From Notospermus geniculatus (Eukaryota; Nemertea; Pilidiophora; Heteronemertea; Lineidae): a stretch of 64,000 nucleotides of DNA. Under the pieces are notes generated by a model, which saw only the letters and a program-made list of their open reading frames with translations, was not told the DNA's origin and did no database searches. The first letter of the stretch is position 1; every line of letters begins with the position of its first letter. Below are positions 1 through 12,360 of the stretch, piece after piece. The stretch is from the NCBI GenBank assembly GCA_002633025.1, contig NMRB01000215.1:403479-467478 (forward strand), written 5' to 3'. The translations under genes and the position numbers were made by a program.

Positions 1-1280
1 AATTTATATAACCCTCGTCCAATCGCCAAATTTCAGCGTCTAATTTCGGGAAAGATCGGGATTTCAGCATGTTATGCTATAGATGACTTGAAAGAGTAAC
101 ATTTTCTCCACCTACCTGCAAAAAGCCAGCTTCGTAGCTACATCTTGTAAGGAACAGGAGCCAAAAATCCGACTGAATCGACAGACTGGAGAGCCGCCAT
201 TTTACGAGGGTAATATAAATTACCCTCTTTGGTAGGTCACAGTGACTAAGTAGATGGTTAACTGGCGCACGTATAATACAACCACTTTCTTCATCTTGCC
301 TGGAGCGTTACATTTCAACTCATGACAATTTCTGCCATGTGTAGGCCTACCTCAACTGCCAACTAATATTGAACCTAAGTTACCCTGTTGAGAGTGTAGT
401 GCAAGTTTTACAACCGAGAGCACACCCAACTGATCAGCAGATAATAACTCTAGTCCTCAGTCTTTGATCATTCGGCAGGAAATTAGACTGAAGAAACGAC
501 CAATGAAAGATTATTTGAATAGGATGGCCGCAAAATCCAATATCCTTCAAACCAATGAAGGACTTTGCTAATCTAATAGCGGTTTGGATTTGAAGTTGAT
601 GGCCAATATGGTTAGTCTTTAACGAATTCAAAGGTGATCGAGTGCAGCTACTGACCACAAGGAACAGTTATTGTTACACAGCTTTCTTCAAAACAGGAAA
701 TGGCTGGAAGCCAGATTGAACCAGTCTGACTGAAGGCCTGTTTGCACTACAGCGGCCACAGCTTGTGGCGAGTGGAGTGGTTTTCACAGGCATTGGGATA
801 TTCAACAGGCCTTGTATTGTAAAACCATCGAAGGATTATCCAAAATCCTGTGAAAACCAACCACAGCAGAATCAGCTGTAGTGGAAACTGCTTGGAGTTG
901 AAGCTGTTGTGATGGACAACATTGGTGATTATCTAAAGGGAGCTGAGAACTGATGCCTGCTGTCTCACTCTTTTGTACACAAAGAGTTAGCACCAACCAA
1001 TTCAACCTGGATGTCTGAACAACCACAATAATCACTGCTGACTGAGCATTCCCTCCAATTCCCACTGCTGCAAATGGCAACAACTCCTCCACACAAAATT
1101 AGATTTTGCCTGGCGTGACCAATCAACTAACATCTACCCATCTGCTCTTGAAGGCTGAAAATCACTCGTGCATATGCAGAATTTAATTTCAATGGCAGAT
1201 TGGACGTGACTAGCCGAAGTTGCCGGGGTTTCATAATCAGGTATTGGAACAAAGCGCCAGATATTTCCTCGCCAGCCTAC
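1..1280. other. no gene seen
   Basis: Ordinary non-coding sequence with short frames only. No repeats stand out. Confidence 0.6.
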
Positions 1281-1287
1281 CCACAGA

Positions 1288-1423
1288 TTCTGGTGACAGG
1301 CATCCTCCCATAGCAGGGCTCTGGTCTTCCTCCTCTTCATACGCTCCCACACAAAGTTTGTGGGAGTGGATGAAGAGAAGCAAGACCAAAACCCTGCTAC
1401 AGGAGGATGTTGACAGGTGTCTG
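1288..1423. repeat. foldback element with ~60-bp arms
   Basis: The left arm runs ACAGGCATCCTCCCATAGCA to CTCCCACACAAA and the right arm is its imperfect reverse complement, ending GGAGGATGTTGACAGGTGTC. The mirror-image open frames here on both strands are a consequence of the palindrome. A single related arm occurs at 47280-47337. Confidence 0.65.
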
Positions 1424-1429
1424 CTTCAG

Positions 1430-2735
1430 AAAAACCAAAAGGATGGAACACAGCATTCTCTGATGCCAAAATACCAACGCTCTAGGCCTACACCTTCTCT
1501 GTTCATCTTATTTCTGTCAGCTCCGAACTGTTTGGAAATTTCATCGTGTTGTTATGGCTTTAAAACTAAGCTTAGTTCCACCCATCAAGCGAGACATGTT
1601 CAGTAAGATTTAATGAGATTCTAAGCCCCTTTAACTAAACTGCAGCTGGACGATGCAAAAGTATCGGATAGTCAATACCACAAGTGCAATCATCCGTTGA
1701 AGTACAATATTATGCAATCAAATGTTCTTGGCCAATCATGTGCAGCTGATTGCATCATGTGATCATAGGATGTCACATCGTATCGGACACTCAATCATCG
1801 TATCGGATCCTAAAACCTCGTATCGGACAGCCCTCCTAGTTTCAGCCAATCAGAGCATAGGCCTGTTGTTATAGTTGCTAGGCAATTTGCATAATATAAC
1901 TTTTCTTCATCCAACAAAAAACCATATTGGACTCCCTACCATCCACTATTTGTATATTATCGTTGCGTCTCTCACCTTCGTGGAAACTTCAGCCAGCGAG
2001 ATTGATTGTTTCAACAAGAGATTTTCACAACATCAACTTGTTCACAGCCAGCACTCACACATCCAGCGCAATTCACCATTCTCATCTTTTGGCAGGTGCG
2101 TGGATGGCATAATGCCTCGAGCACTGCCTACAGCAGTGGTTAACTGTCCTACTAGTCAAGTCCCAGGCAGCTACAGCTGGTTGTTTGAGAACTTCCCTGC
2201 CAGAATAAATCACTAGGTCATTCAAAGGAACCGATGAATCACATGAATTTCCTTCTTTTCTCTGCAAGCAACTACAAACACCCATTCTTTCAAGCACCAC
2301 CAACCTAATTACCAATGAACAAGGCATAAAAACAGCACAAGCAATTTGAAGGTGATGCCCGGAAACTCTGTTGCCATAACCTTCCTCTCGCTTCCCCCGA
2401 ATTTCATAAATATTGCAAATGTTGTTACAAGATGATCCCCTAGGTGGTGATCGGATGGTTTCCGTGGTCATTATGTGAGCTGTTTTTTTTCCAGGCAATA
2501 ACAGAATAAGCCGTAGAACACAATAAATTCATGTTACTTCCTTTGTGTTTATTGTTGCCAGTAACGAAGACATTGAGGAAGAATGTTTTCTTCTTGTAAA
2601 ATCTGTAACTGCTTAACTACCTCGAATGGTGGAAGTGAAGATGGAGCAATTTATGGCTGCTTCAGGGACAGGATGAAGAAATAATACTGGTGGGGAAGAA
2701 AAGACTAAGAGATGAAGTGAACAGACATGGAAGAC
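1430..2735. other. no gene seen
   Basis: Only a small cluster of CGTATCGGA words at 1770-1830 (three close copies, a fourth near 1655). The overlapping frames at 1875-2498 show no family. Confidence 0.55.
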
Positions 2736-2858
2736 AATGGGTGATATGGATAAAAGCAAGTAAATGCTTTTACTTCAGGTTTGTACAGCATAGCCAGGTG
2801 CATTTGTACTGCAAAATCCAAGTAAAAGCACTTTCTATTCTTTATTCATGACCCAATA
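2736..2858. mobile_element. MITE, GGGTNATAT family, copy 1
   Basis: The ends are GGGTGATATGGATAAAAGC and GGGTCATGAATAAAGAAT (other strand). Inside, AAATGCTTTTACTTC pairs with AAGTAAAAGCA. The core is shared with copies near 44.5 and 57.0 kb. No coding capacity. Confidence 0.65.
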
Positions 2859-3917
2859 GATGAGAGATGCTTCAGATAAAAGTTAAGAGGTAGACAAGGT
2901 ATGATGGTTGAGACAGTACTGTCTAACAAAGCGGTCGTTTGATGGACATCACTCAGGCAAAACGATAAGATTACATGTATATGCAACCTGTTCTATGAGA
3001 TGAAACAAGTAAGAGAAACACAACAACCATCATGAAAGTCAACAAGCTGCCAACTGCATCATGGATTGTTTCTCAAAATTAGACAGCAATCGACACCAAC
3101 AATCATTGTTCTCAAAATCATGGCTTTGCCTCAAGGAACAGGAGACAAAAAGCACAACATTCCTGTCTGGCGGGTTGGTGGCAAAGTTGGCTTCTTGGTG
3201 AGTTTCGTTTGGCAAATTCTCTCTTGTTCTTGGTGCTGTTGAAACAACAAGGCCTCACGTATTAACATCAACAGACAGATCATGATATCAGGCAGGCCTC
3301 TCAACAGATCAAACCCATCAAACTCAGCACCTCAAAACAGGCACATAGGACATTATCCACATTCAAATGGGTAAAGTATGTGGAAAGCTAAAGGAACATA
3401 TTCCCAGACACTGCCTTCCTCAACACTTTCCCGAGATTGCCATCCACATAGAAACTGTTCAGCAACAGCAAGGCTCGTTTCCACTACATTCTCCCAAAAA
3501 AACAGCCTCTCAAGTGTCTGTTTTGTGCTTCTTCTTTCCGCTCACAAGCTTGTCTTCCCCAACATCCATCAGGCTCATACCCCATTGATTTCCAATTTAC
3601 AACACGCTGCGTTCCGCCACAAAGAAGTGAAATGTTAAAGTAGTGTGTTATCATTTTCTCCTCATTTCTCCACATGACAATGTGGATTTTTTACAGGACA
3701 TTGTAGTTATGCGTTCATCGGATTACACCCAGCAATTGATTCCCCATCCTTCTAGTAAGAGCTATGTTTCCCTTGTGAATGGTGAGTGAAGAAACATCAC
3801 ATTTATTTTTCATAAGATGATCTAACACGATATCTGAGAGGCACCCTGGTTGGGTGCATGATGACATCTGATGCAGAAAGGGCGGAGATGGTTGATATGG
3901 GTGGGTTGGAGGGCTTG

Positions 3918-4410
3918 TTAAGGCTTCTGGCACGTAGACTGCATTAAGGCTCGTTTTCCCTGACATCGTCTCCCTGCCTCTATGGCACTTCCCTGTTGCT
4001 CGTGTGGGACATCATGACATTTCATAAAGGAGACTGTTGGTGTGGGAGGGAGAGAGGATGAGGAAAGGCTTCTGGCACGTAGACTGCATTGAGGCTTGTT
4101 TTCCCTGACGCCCTCTCCCTGCCTCTATGGCACTTCCTTTTGCTCATGTGGAACATCATGACATTTCATGCAGAAAGGAGACTATTGGTGTGGGAGGGAG
4201 AGAGGATGAGTTGAGGCTTCGGGCCACAGACTGCATTAAGGCTTGCTTCCCCTACATCCTTTCCCATCCCTCTATGGCATTTCCCTTTCAGGACATCTCT
4301 CACAGAAAGGAGATTGTTGGTGTGGGAGGGAAAGAGGATGAGATAACGCTTCAGGCCACAGACTGCATACGGCTCATTTCCTCTACGTCCTTTCCCATGC
4401 TTACTTTACG
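3918..4410. repeat. tandem repeat, unit ~130-150 bp, about 3.5 copies
   Basis: The blocks GCTTCTGGCACGTAGACTGC (twice), GCTTCGGGCCACAGACTGC and GCTTCAGGCCACAGACTGC recur about every 130-150 bp. Each is followed by a CCTCTATGGCA block (not kept in the last copy) and preceded by a GGTGTGGGAGGGA block. Confidence 0.75.
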
Positions 4411-4479
4411 ATGTCTGTATCATATGCACCAGTCACCCATCCAATCACTGACCACACTCTATGTTGCTTAACTTCAAGC

Positions 4480-4560
4480 TTAAGAGGCCAACGTACCAAC
4501 CACTAGGCCATAAAGGATATCCTCCATGGCCGGTAGGGTAGCCCATGCCATAACTAGGTA
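4480..4560 (-). repeat. tRNA-like SINE head, solitary copy
   Basis: Read on the minus strand, it contains ATGGCCTAGTGGTTGGTACG, which fits a pol III A box (TRGYNNARNGG). The same sequence is the core of the tandem array at 39.0-39.65 kb, and a weaker copy is at 20050-20100. No B box was found. Confidence 0.45.
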
Positions 4561-4783
4561 CAGTACAACGTCCACTGGACTTTGTCAATAGTTGCAATAT
4601 CTGTCAGTTTTGACCTGATATACTGCAAGAGAGAAGGAGCATGATGCATGTAAATCCAACTGGGAAGATCAGGCATCCAAAGCAATGGAAAGAGGTCTTC
4701 ACAGTTTCTCTTACTCTTGCAGATGGATCAATGTCAGTCCTTAAATACATGTACACAGTTTATTCCCTTGAGTTTCACGAACT

Positions 4784-4920
4784 GGGGCCGTATTTATGAA
4801 GCCTTCGCAACTCTGCGTTCACGCAAATCTATTGTAAGGCAATCGGTGAACAGGGCATGTGCAGCCAAACAATAGATTTGCGTGAACGGAAAGTTGCGAA
4901 GGGTTCATAAATACGGCCCC
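4784..4920. mobile_element. foldback MITE with GGGGCCGTATTTATGAA ends
   Basis: The 137-bp element begins GGGGCCGTATTTATGAA and ends TTCATAAATACGGCCCC, a perfect inverted match. The arms continue through CGCAAATCTATTGT and ACAATAGATTTGCG. No coding capacity. Confidence 0.75.
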
Positions 4921-4929
4921 TGATCTCTG

Positions 4930-6480
4930 ACTGAGACTTCAACCAAGATAAAGAGCCTTCATTGAGAAGAGCTGATGCAAATAAGAGTACCGGTAAAGCC
5001 AGACCGCACCCTGAAAAACATCTTTGAACGTAAATCTGCTATAGCGACCATCACGTCCTCCCACACACCAATCTTATCCGCACAAAGGGAACGTTGACTT
5101 GAAAATGAGGTTGTCGCTTCCCAAGGCCGTCAGATCTCATGACAAATGAGTGGATAAAGCAGAGAGTGATGAAAAATAATCATCACAGGGCCGCAGTGCG
5201 CTGTCCTCGTCCACTCCGATATGAGAGGTTCATTAGTACGCTCAATAACGTACGAGTTTTTGATATATTGGAAATATTACAATGACATATTCCAAGGTCG
5301 CTGCCATTGCTATCAGCTCATATATTTTGAAACAAGTACCAAGGGATGACATGGATGACGGGGGCAAACAAAGGTTACGAAGACACCATTGGCCTTCAAG
5401 GAAGCTTTTAGAGTGATTTGTAGAGTGCATTGGGTGAGAACGTCATACATACCAAAAACACGAATTAGACGACAGTGCAGACAACCAGCGAGAGCTGCTA
5501 CTTTCAGCACCACGATGACAAGCAAGTCCTTTTTTCGTCAGTAAGTGCACAACTGACACTTCAACAACTCCAAACCACCAACTGAACCGTCCTAAACCAT
5601 GTAGACATCACAGGAGGTGACCAGCCTAGGGATGTGCTCATCTTGACTACCAAGGGTTGTGACATCGCTCTGCCCTCCGACTGCACTTTGTGCGTAGGAA
5701 GTAATGAGGTGGTACAGACACATGGTAGGCCATGATGGGATGTGCCCAACACCCTGTGGCGAAAGAGTCTCAAAATATTGCCGACACCTGGGTTGCTTTA
5801 CGTGAGTGGTGTAGGACCTTGAAACCATGAAGACACCAAGGAATCCTTGACACAAGACTGTACAATGAATCCGTCACAAATTGTTGACTTGTGTACACAT
5901 CCTTACTACGAAGTAATAACAACATCACGCTGAGTAGGTGTTGAAGAAGAATAAAATTGATCCACTCCACGTCTCATTTAGACCCATATGGTGAAGGCAT
6001 CCGGAGTGAACAGCATCTCAGGCTGGCAATTTTACTGAGTGTACTGGACCAATTACACACCCTTACAACCAGAGGCAGAGGAACTATTAGCTGAGATACA
6101 CATTAATGCTGAGGCCCGCCACCCCTGAGATTCAAAAGGACAACCGTCGCTATGGCTAAAGGGAAATGAGGATAAGAGGAGATGAGTCTGGGAGAAATAA
6201 TTGTACCCAGAAATAGCTGATAGATTTAATAAGTGCACCAGAAGCAATCACAGACTGGTTCAAATATCACTGTTCATACCCGGTCACGAAGACCTTCCAC
6301 CATCCATCAGGCTAGTACAGGGCAAGGACATGGGGGTCAGTGAACAGGCTATCAGAGCAGAACACTGCTTTCACCTTTCATCGATCATACCTTAGCTCAC
6401 AGGGCAAGGACATGGAGTCGGTGAACATCAGAACAGAACAATGCTGAATGCATCAATATTGTTCACCTTGCACGGCACGG
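4930..6480. other. no gene seen
   Basis: Several minus-strand frames of 60-87 codons without motifs. No repeat recognised. Confidence 0.5.
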
Positions 6481-6483
6481 ATC

Positions 6484-6600
6484 CAGGGATGTGCTCACGC
6501 CGGGCGGCACCGGGCGGGTGCGCCCGGCACTCTCCCTCCCCGCCCGGCACTCAATCAAAAATCACCCAGTACCGCCCAGCACTCTTTTTACCCATTTTAT
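6484..6600. mobile_element. possible hAT-like terminus, GC-rich
   Basis: CAGGGATGTGCTCACGCCGG resembles a hAT-type terminal repeat and is followed by repeated CGCCCGGCACTC units. Only this end is seen; a single N at 6666 breaks the sequence shortly after. No right end was identified. Confidence 0.3.
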
Positions 6601-7307
6601 TGAAATAAATGCAGAATAATTAATGCGTTTGTTGACCCCCTTCCTCATTCAGATTTTCACACAGGNAACCACGATGTTCTCTCAACGAGAATATTTCCCT
6701 CAGCACTTTCTGCCACAACAATATAGTCTTCCCAAAAGAAGCTCAGAAAGGAGCCGAGTGATGAAATACGACAAACACGCCGGCATAAATCAAGGAGGTA
6801 TTACACTTTGTATATCGATAAGACACTGGTACGTGACGTGAACAAGAAGCTGACATTTAGAATACCCAACAGATGAACAGGTCTGTAGGGGCAATGGCTT
6901 TATTAGAACTTTCTTTGCATGCAAGTGCTGTTGCACTTGAGAACCTACTGCCAGTGCATGGAGGGCAAGCTAGAAATGTTCAATCAGATTGAGTTCCTTT
7001 TCATTTCTTAACTTTTTTCCCACGGAAGGGTACATCAAAGATTTGCATACTGACGCATATTGGCAACAAAGACTATAAGCATTACCACAGCATCGATTTG
7101 ATGAAAATTAAATGCAGATTATGTTTCAAAGATTACAGATTGTTAAAGACAAAGTTTGATTCTTCAGTTATTAAAGTCATTAGACAGTGGTTTATACCAT
7201 TGGCATCTGTCTTGATGTCTGATGATGGGATTTTGCATGGTCTCATGCAAATAAGTTGACGTGGTGTCTTCACATTTAGGCCTATGCTGCAACAACTGGG
7301 CCTGAAG

Positions 7308-7497
7308 AATGGGATACTTTACCGCTGTTAGATGCCACCACCAGTTAGCGGTCAGAAATTTGACGTCATGGAGAAGAAGTGTAAGCTACAATGTCATCCG
7401 TAATGACATGAGCCCATGGCCTACGTCTGTGATGTCAAATTTTGTGACGTTAGAGGACCGCTAATTGGCAGCCTCTAACGGCAGGAAAATCTCCAAT
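7308..7497. repeat. foldback repeat, same family as 35.9 kb, uninterrupted
   Basis: The arms pair across the element: the left contains TTAGCGGTC and AATTTGACGTCA, the right contains TGATGTCAAATT and GACCGCTAA. The outer ends resemble CTGCCGTTAGAGGC. It preserves the empty target site for the insertion at 36151. Confidence 0.65.
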
Positions 7498-7499
7498 TG

Positions 7500-8765
7500 T
7501 AGGCCTTCACATTCCCTGATGTTGCACCAAATGGTCAAGTAACAATACAATCGATCAACGGCAACCAATCTTACGAAGAACACAACACACACAGCAAGAC
7601 GTGTTCTTAGTATTTTGCAGAATGAGATAAGGTAATGGCCAGCTCTAAATATATGAGAGGGAATGCTTGCATCCAAGATGAGAATCGTCGTTTGCTGTGT
7701 GGGAAAAAAGTAAACGTCTGGTTGGCAAAGCCATTTTGAATACGCAATGGTGTTATCAGCCACAGGTCTGCTCCGTACTTCATGAAGCCAACCTGCATGT
7801 GGCGATATCGTGGCCAGTTTATTACCGCTTTGTAAATACGTTAGAGCTGCTGGAGTGACGTCTGAATTGCTCGCTGGGTTGTGATTAAAGGGAGAAGGAC
7901 AATGAACAGAGGAGTGTTCACGACTGATATAAGTTTGTCATCATTCTGTCTCCTTGCTTGAATGGAGCTGAGATTCTTAGCTTGTATGACCAATGACAAG
8001 TGTGCTGGTACCATATTAAATGCCAGTCTCCACTGGTCCATTTCTTCATCAACTGTCTTCAATGAAGGTGTTGAACGCGAGTTGTTCATCGGATACTGAT
8101 CAATGACAAGTGTGGAGTTAGGCTGGTCTAGGGACTGGCCAACAGTTCTTCGAACAACAGCCTTTGAAAAAGCTTGAGTTGTTGATCAGTCTGGACTGCG
8201 GTGATCAACTAACTGCAACAATCAGAAACAATCACAAGTTGTCCGTTACACTCTACAAACTGCTTGCTGGGAGATAAAATTGGACAGTAGCTCCACCAAA
8301 TTGGAGCTACTTTTTCACAGAGACGATGGTTTGTCAGTAAGAAAGCAAGAGCCACTTGGAACAATGAGAAACCTGGCCTTAAAATGCGCTATAGGCTCTG
8401 GGCGAATGGTTGGGAATAGTGATACTAGTACTACAGGGGGAAGGACATAAAACTAATTTGCTCTATGGTGGGCAAGTTGTCTGCTATACGCTCGTAAAGT
8501 GCTTGTTGTAAGACACACCAATCAGAGCTACCCTTCCAGCAAGACGATGGCTCTTCAACAAGGAAGCAAGAAGCACTTGATAACACCAGAACGTAGAGAT
8601 CGCCCCACAATACATATCAGAGTGGCAATAACGAATAACTCTGCCATACTTCAACCTTATCATTCAGTTGCTATCAATATCGTAGTAGGAGCTCACTCAG
8701 ACTGCTGTACTTGCTTTCCAGATATCCAATCGTTGCTGATAGAGTGCCGTTTCAACACTCGCAAT
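7500..8765. other. no gene seen
   Basis: Short frames only. A small hairpin (GTAGCTCC ... GGAGCTAC) is at about 8287-8311. Confidence 0.5.
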
Positions 8766-8769
8766 ACAT

Positions 8770-9345
8770 TCTGCCTTCTCCAGCAGCATTTCAACACCAA
8801 TACATTCTTCCAACACCAGCACCATTCAACACCAATGCCATGAATGCATTCTTCCAACACCAGTAGCATTTCAACACCAATACATTCTTTCAACACCAGC
8901 AGCATTTCAATACCAATACATTCTTCCAACACCAGCACCATTCAACACCAATGCCATGAATGCATTCTTCCAACACCAGTAGCATTCAACACCAATACAT
9001 TTTTCTTCCAAGACCAGCAGCATTTCAATACCAATACATTTCTTCCAAGACCAGCAGCATTTCAACACCAATACATTTCTTCTATCACCAGCAGCATTCA
9101 ACCCCAATGCCATTCTTCCAACACCAGCAGCATTCAACACCAATGCCATTCTTCCTACACCAGCACCATTCAACACCAATGCCATTCTTCCAACACCAGC
9201 AGCATTCAACACAAATGCCATTCTTCCTACACCAGCAGCATTCAACACCAATGCCATTCTTCCAACACCAGCACCATTCAACACCAATGCCATTCTTCCA
9301 ACACCAGCAGCATTCAACACCAATACCGCCCTTCCTACTCTAGCA
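8770..9345. repeat. 36-bp minisatellite, first block
   Basis: The unit is CCATTCTTCCAACACCAGCA followed by GCATTCAACACCAATG, repeated about 15 times with variants. The period is a multiple of three, so long open frames appear on both strands; these are repeat artefacts. The right flank (9346-9560) is nearly identical to the flank of the second block. Confidence 0.9.
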
Positions 9346-9459
9346 TCACTTCTTTTCCACGATGATGACCCATGAAATAGCTTTAATGGCTGGTGAGATC
9401 TGATGCGATTACAGATGCTGCCTCTGCAGCAGGTGGACCAGAATGATAACAGTAATGAG

Positions 9460-10030
9460 GGGATGACCGAGTTGCAGCATCACGATGGTTGGCCGACTGA
9501 TAAATCAGTGTCTTCAAGGGAGGATGAGGAACTTCTTTTCTATAGCATTTAACTGTGAGCTTCCCTTCGAGAGAGAGAGAGACCAACTAAGAGGGATGTC
9601 CAACGATGACAGTGCGTGGAGCATCACGATGGTCGGCCGACTGATAAATTAGTGTCTTCAAGGGAGGAAGAGGAACTTCTTTTCCATAGCATTGGACTGT
9701 CAGGGAGATCCCATCCTTTCTCCAAGGGAGAGAGACCAAGAATGATCTCCGAGGATGACGAAGTGGTGCAGCGTCACAATCGCAGGCCGACTGATAAATC
9801 AGTGTCTGTGACAGACAAGGAGGAGGATTCTTCTTTTCTGTTGCATTTGTCTCTGACTGAGATAGCTCAGTTCCTCCACGAGAGACAGACCAAGAATGAT
9901 CTCCAAGTGATGTCCAAGAATGACCTCCAAGATCTTCAAGTGGGCAGCATCCTGATTGTTGGCCTATTGCTATCATTGCAATGTCATCAACAGATTTTTG
10001 GCAGAAGACTCTTCTTTTCTAGAACATTTG
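9460..10030. repeat. diverged ~150-bp satellite, 4 units
   Basis: Units at about 9475, 9620, 9770 and 9945 share the pattern GGCCGACTGATAAATCAGTG, then CTTCAAGGGAGG, then a TTCTTTTC/TAGCATT block. A second set occupies 10620-11250. The open frame 9616-10104 lies wholly within these units and is not treated as a gene. Confidence 0.7.
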
Positions 10031-10202
10031 ACTGTTGTTGGCAAGTCACCTTCCTTCAGGGAGACAGCCCAAGCTGTATTTCATCCATTTGCAACAAAAC
10101 ATAAACCATGTTCAAGTACTAGCCCACCTGGTACAACATGTCTCTTTAGCTCAGGGGTAGAGCGTTAAGAAGCTGAAGCTGAATCCTGGTGGCTCTTTCT
10201 TN

Positions 10203-10495
10203 TTCTTCCAACACCAGCAGCATTCAACACCAATGCCATTCTTCCAACACCAGCAGCATTCAGCACCAATGCCATTCTTCCAACACCAGCAGCATTCAGC
10301 ACCAATGCCATTCTCCTAACACCAGCAGCATTCAACACCAATGCCATTCTTCCAACACCAGCATTCAACACCAATACATTTCTTCCAACACCAGCAGCAT
10401 TCAACACCAATGCCATTCTTCCTACACCAGCAGCATTCAACACCAATACATTTCTTCCAACACCAGCATTCAACACGAATACCGCCCTTCCTACT
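10203..10495. repeat. 36-bp minisatellite, second block
   Basis: Same unit as the block at 8.8 kb, about 8 copies, some shortened. It begins immediately after the single N at 10202 and is followed by a second copy of the 9346-10190 flank. Confidence 0.9.
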
Positions 10496-10619
10496 CTAGC
10501 AGCACTTCTTTTCCACGATGATGACCCATGAAATAGCTTTAATGGCTGGTGAGATCTGATGCGATTACAGATGCTGCCTCTGCAGCAGGTGGACCAGAAT
10601 GATAACAGTAATGAGGGGA

Positions 10620-11250
10620 TGACCGAGTTGCAGCATCACGATGGTTGGCCGACTGATAAATCAGTGTCTTCAAGGGATGATGAGGAACTTCTTTTCTATA
10701 GCATTCAACTGGTGAGCTTCCCTCCAAGAGAGAGACCAACTAAGAGGGATGTCCAACGATGACAGTGCGTGGAGCATCACGATGGTCAGCCGACTGATAA
10801 ATTAGTGTTTTCAAGGGAGGAAGAGGAACTTCTTTTCCATAGCATTGGACTCTCAGTAAGATTCCATCCTTTCTCCAAGGGAGAGACCAAGAATGACCTC
10901 CGAGGATGACCAAGTGTGCAGCGTCACGACGGCTGGCCGACTGCAGATAAATCAGTGTCTTTGAGGGCATGAAATAAAAATAACAGGTTTCTAAGGTGAA
11001 AGACATAGCTTCCTACTGGACTCGAACCCACGGACCCTCGAGGAGGAGGCGCATTCTTCGTTTCTGTTGCATTTGACTTTGACTGAGATAGCTCAGTTCT
11101 TCCACGAGAGACAGACCAAGAATGATCTCCAAGTGATGTCCAAGAATGATCACCAAGATCTTCAAGTGGGCAGAATCCTGATTGTTGGCCTGTTGATAAA
11201 TTTTCAGTGTCTTCAACAGACTTCTGGCAGAACGACTCTCTTCTTTTCTA
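10620..11250. repeat. diverged ~150-bp satellite, second set
   Basis: This repeats the structure of 9460-10030 with about 90 per cent similarity by eye, including the CATCACGATGGTTGGCCGAC and AACTTCTTTTCTATAGCATT blocks. One unit carries an extra stretch around 10970-11040. Confidence 0.7.
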
Positions 11251-12177
11251 GGACATTTGATTGTTGGCAAGTCACCATCCTTCCTAGGGAGACAGCCCAA
11301 GATCGTTACCTCTGTACCTCATCCATTCGCAACAAAACATAACCATGTTCAAGCATTTGCCCATCTGGTACGACATGTCTCTTTAGCTCAGGTGGTGGAG
11401 CATTTACAAGCTGAAGGTGAATCCTGGTGGCTCTTCCGTTCGTCACATGTGCGCTTCGGGCTACATGACATGCCTCCAGTCGCACAAAATGTCACGTTGC
11501 CCTCCACACAGCTGCCAACTGTATTAACTTTGAGGCCTGAGATACCTTCCCTCCAAGAGTGATAATCTTGTCGTTCACCCATCGATGAATCAGATGAATC
11601 AGTTTCTCATAGAAGTTTCAATGGTGATACTCTTCAGTTTTTAAGATATCAAGAATGTGTTTGACTGCAAATGAACCTGCAACCTTGTCTGTGACTTGAT
11701 GCTTCTGGTATAACTGCAGAGGACCCCATTACGTTATGAACATTAGCCATTCTATACTTAAGTACATTATACCGTTTCCCCATTCCATTAGTGCTAATTA
11801 CAATGTCCTGCCTTTAGTACTCATGGGGCTAAAGAAGCATGTCTCTATAATGTAACACTGAACAATTTCCTGATAGCTCGCCACTAGAGAGCCCACCTCA
11901 GCCGAAAGCAAATTGACTTCACCTAATCATTCTGTGCTTGTACCAACAACATACACTGGAGGCCATTCACTAGAGTTAATCACATTTTGTATTTGGAGAG
12001 GTTATTCTGCGTGAACACACATTGGACACAGATGATTGACATTTTGGCCAACATCACTTTGCACAGATATTGATCAACATTCGGTACACTAACCGTGCTA
12101 GTTGATGTTTTGCCAGACAGACAGGGGAATAGCAAGGATTGCAGACATTGTCACTGATCACGGCATGCAGTAGCAGC

Positions 12178-12355
12178 ATACTAGTATGGTGACAGGTCCA
12201 GGGTTCGAATCCGGCCTGGTCCATATAGGAGTAATCATGCCTGGTTCTTCATGTCCGTCGCATGGGACAGCACACCATGGTGCCTTGTAGCTTGCGCCTT
12301 TCGAAAGGCAAGTAAAAGACCGCATCTGAGTGAGAAACATGAGCAGAGACAGTGT
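12178..12355 (+). mobile_element. tRNA-derived SINE (GTAATCATCCCTGG family), copy 1
   Basis: It contains a pol III B box (GGGTTCGAATCC) followed by the family body: GGAGTAATCATGCCTGG, CGCATGGGACAGCACACCAT, AGGCAAGTAAAAGACC. The 3' end is truncated against the next copy. Confidence 0.75.
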
Positions 12356-12360
12356 GACAT

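Noticed and set aside
3367-3675. Overlapping frames on both strands near 3.4-3.7 kb
   Set aside because: No motif, conservation cue or splice context; typical chance frames.
8844-9365. Plus-strand frame of 173 codons and its minus-strand mirror
   Set aside because: The 36-bp minisatellite is a multiple of three and keeps frames open on both strands; no non-repeat domain.
9616-10104. Plus-strand frame of 162 codons
   Set aside because: It lies in the ~150-bp satellite. The second copy of the block does not preserve the frame.
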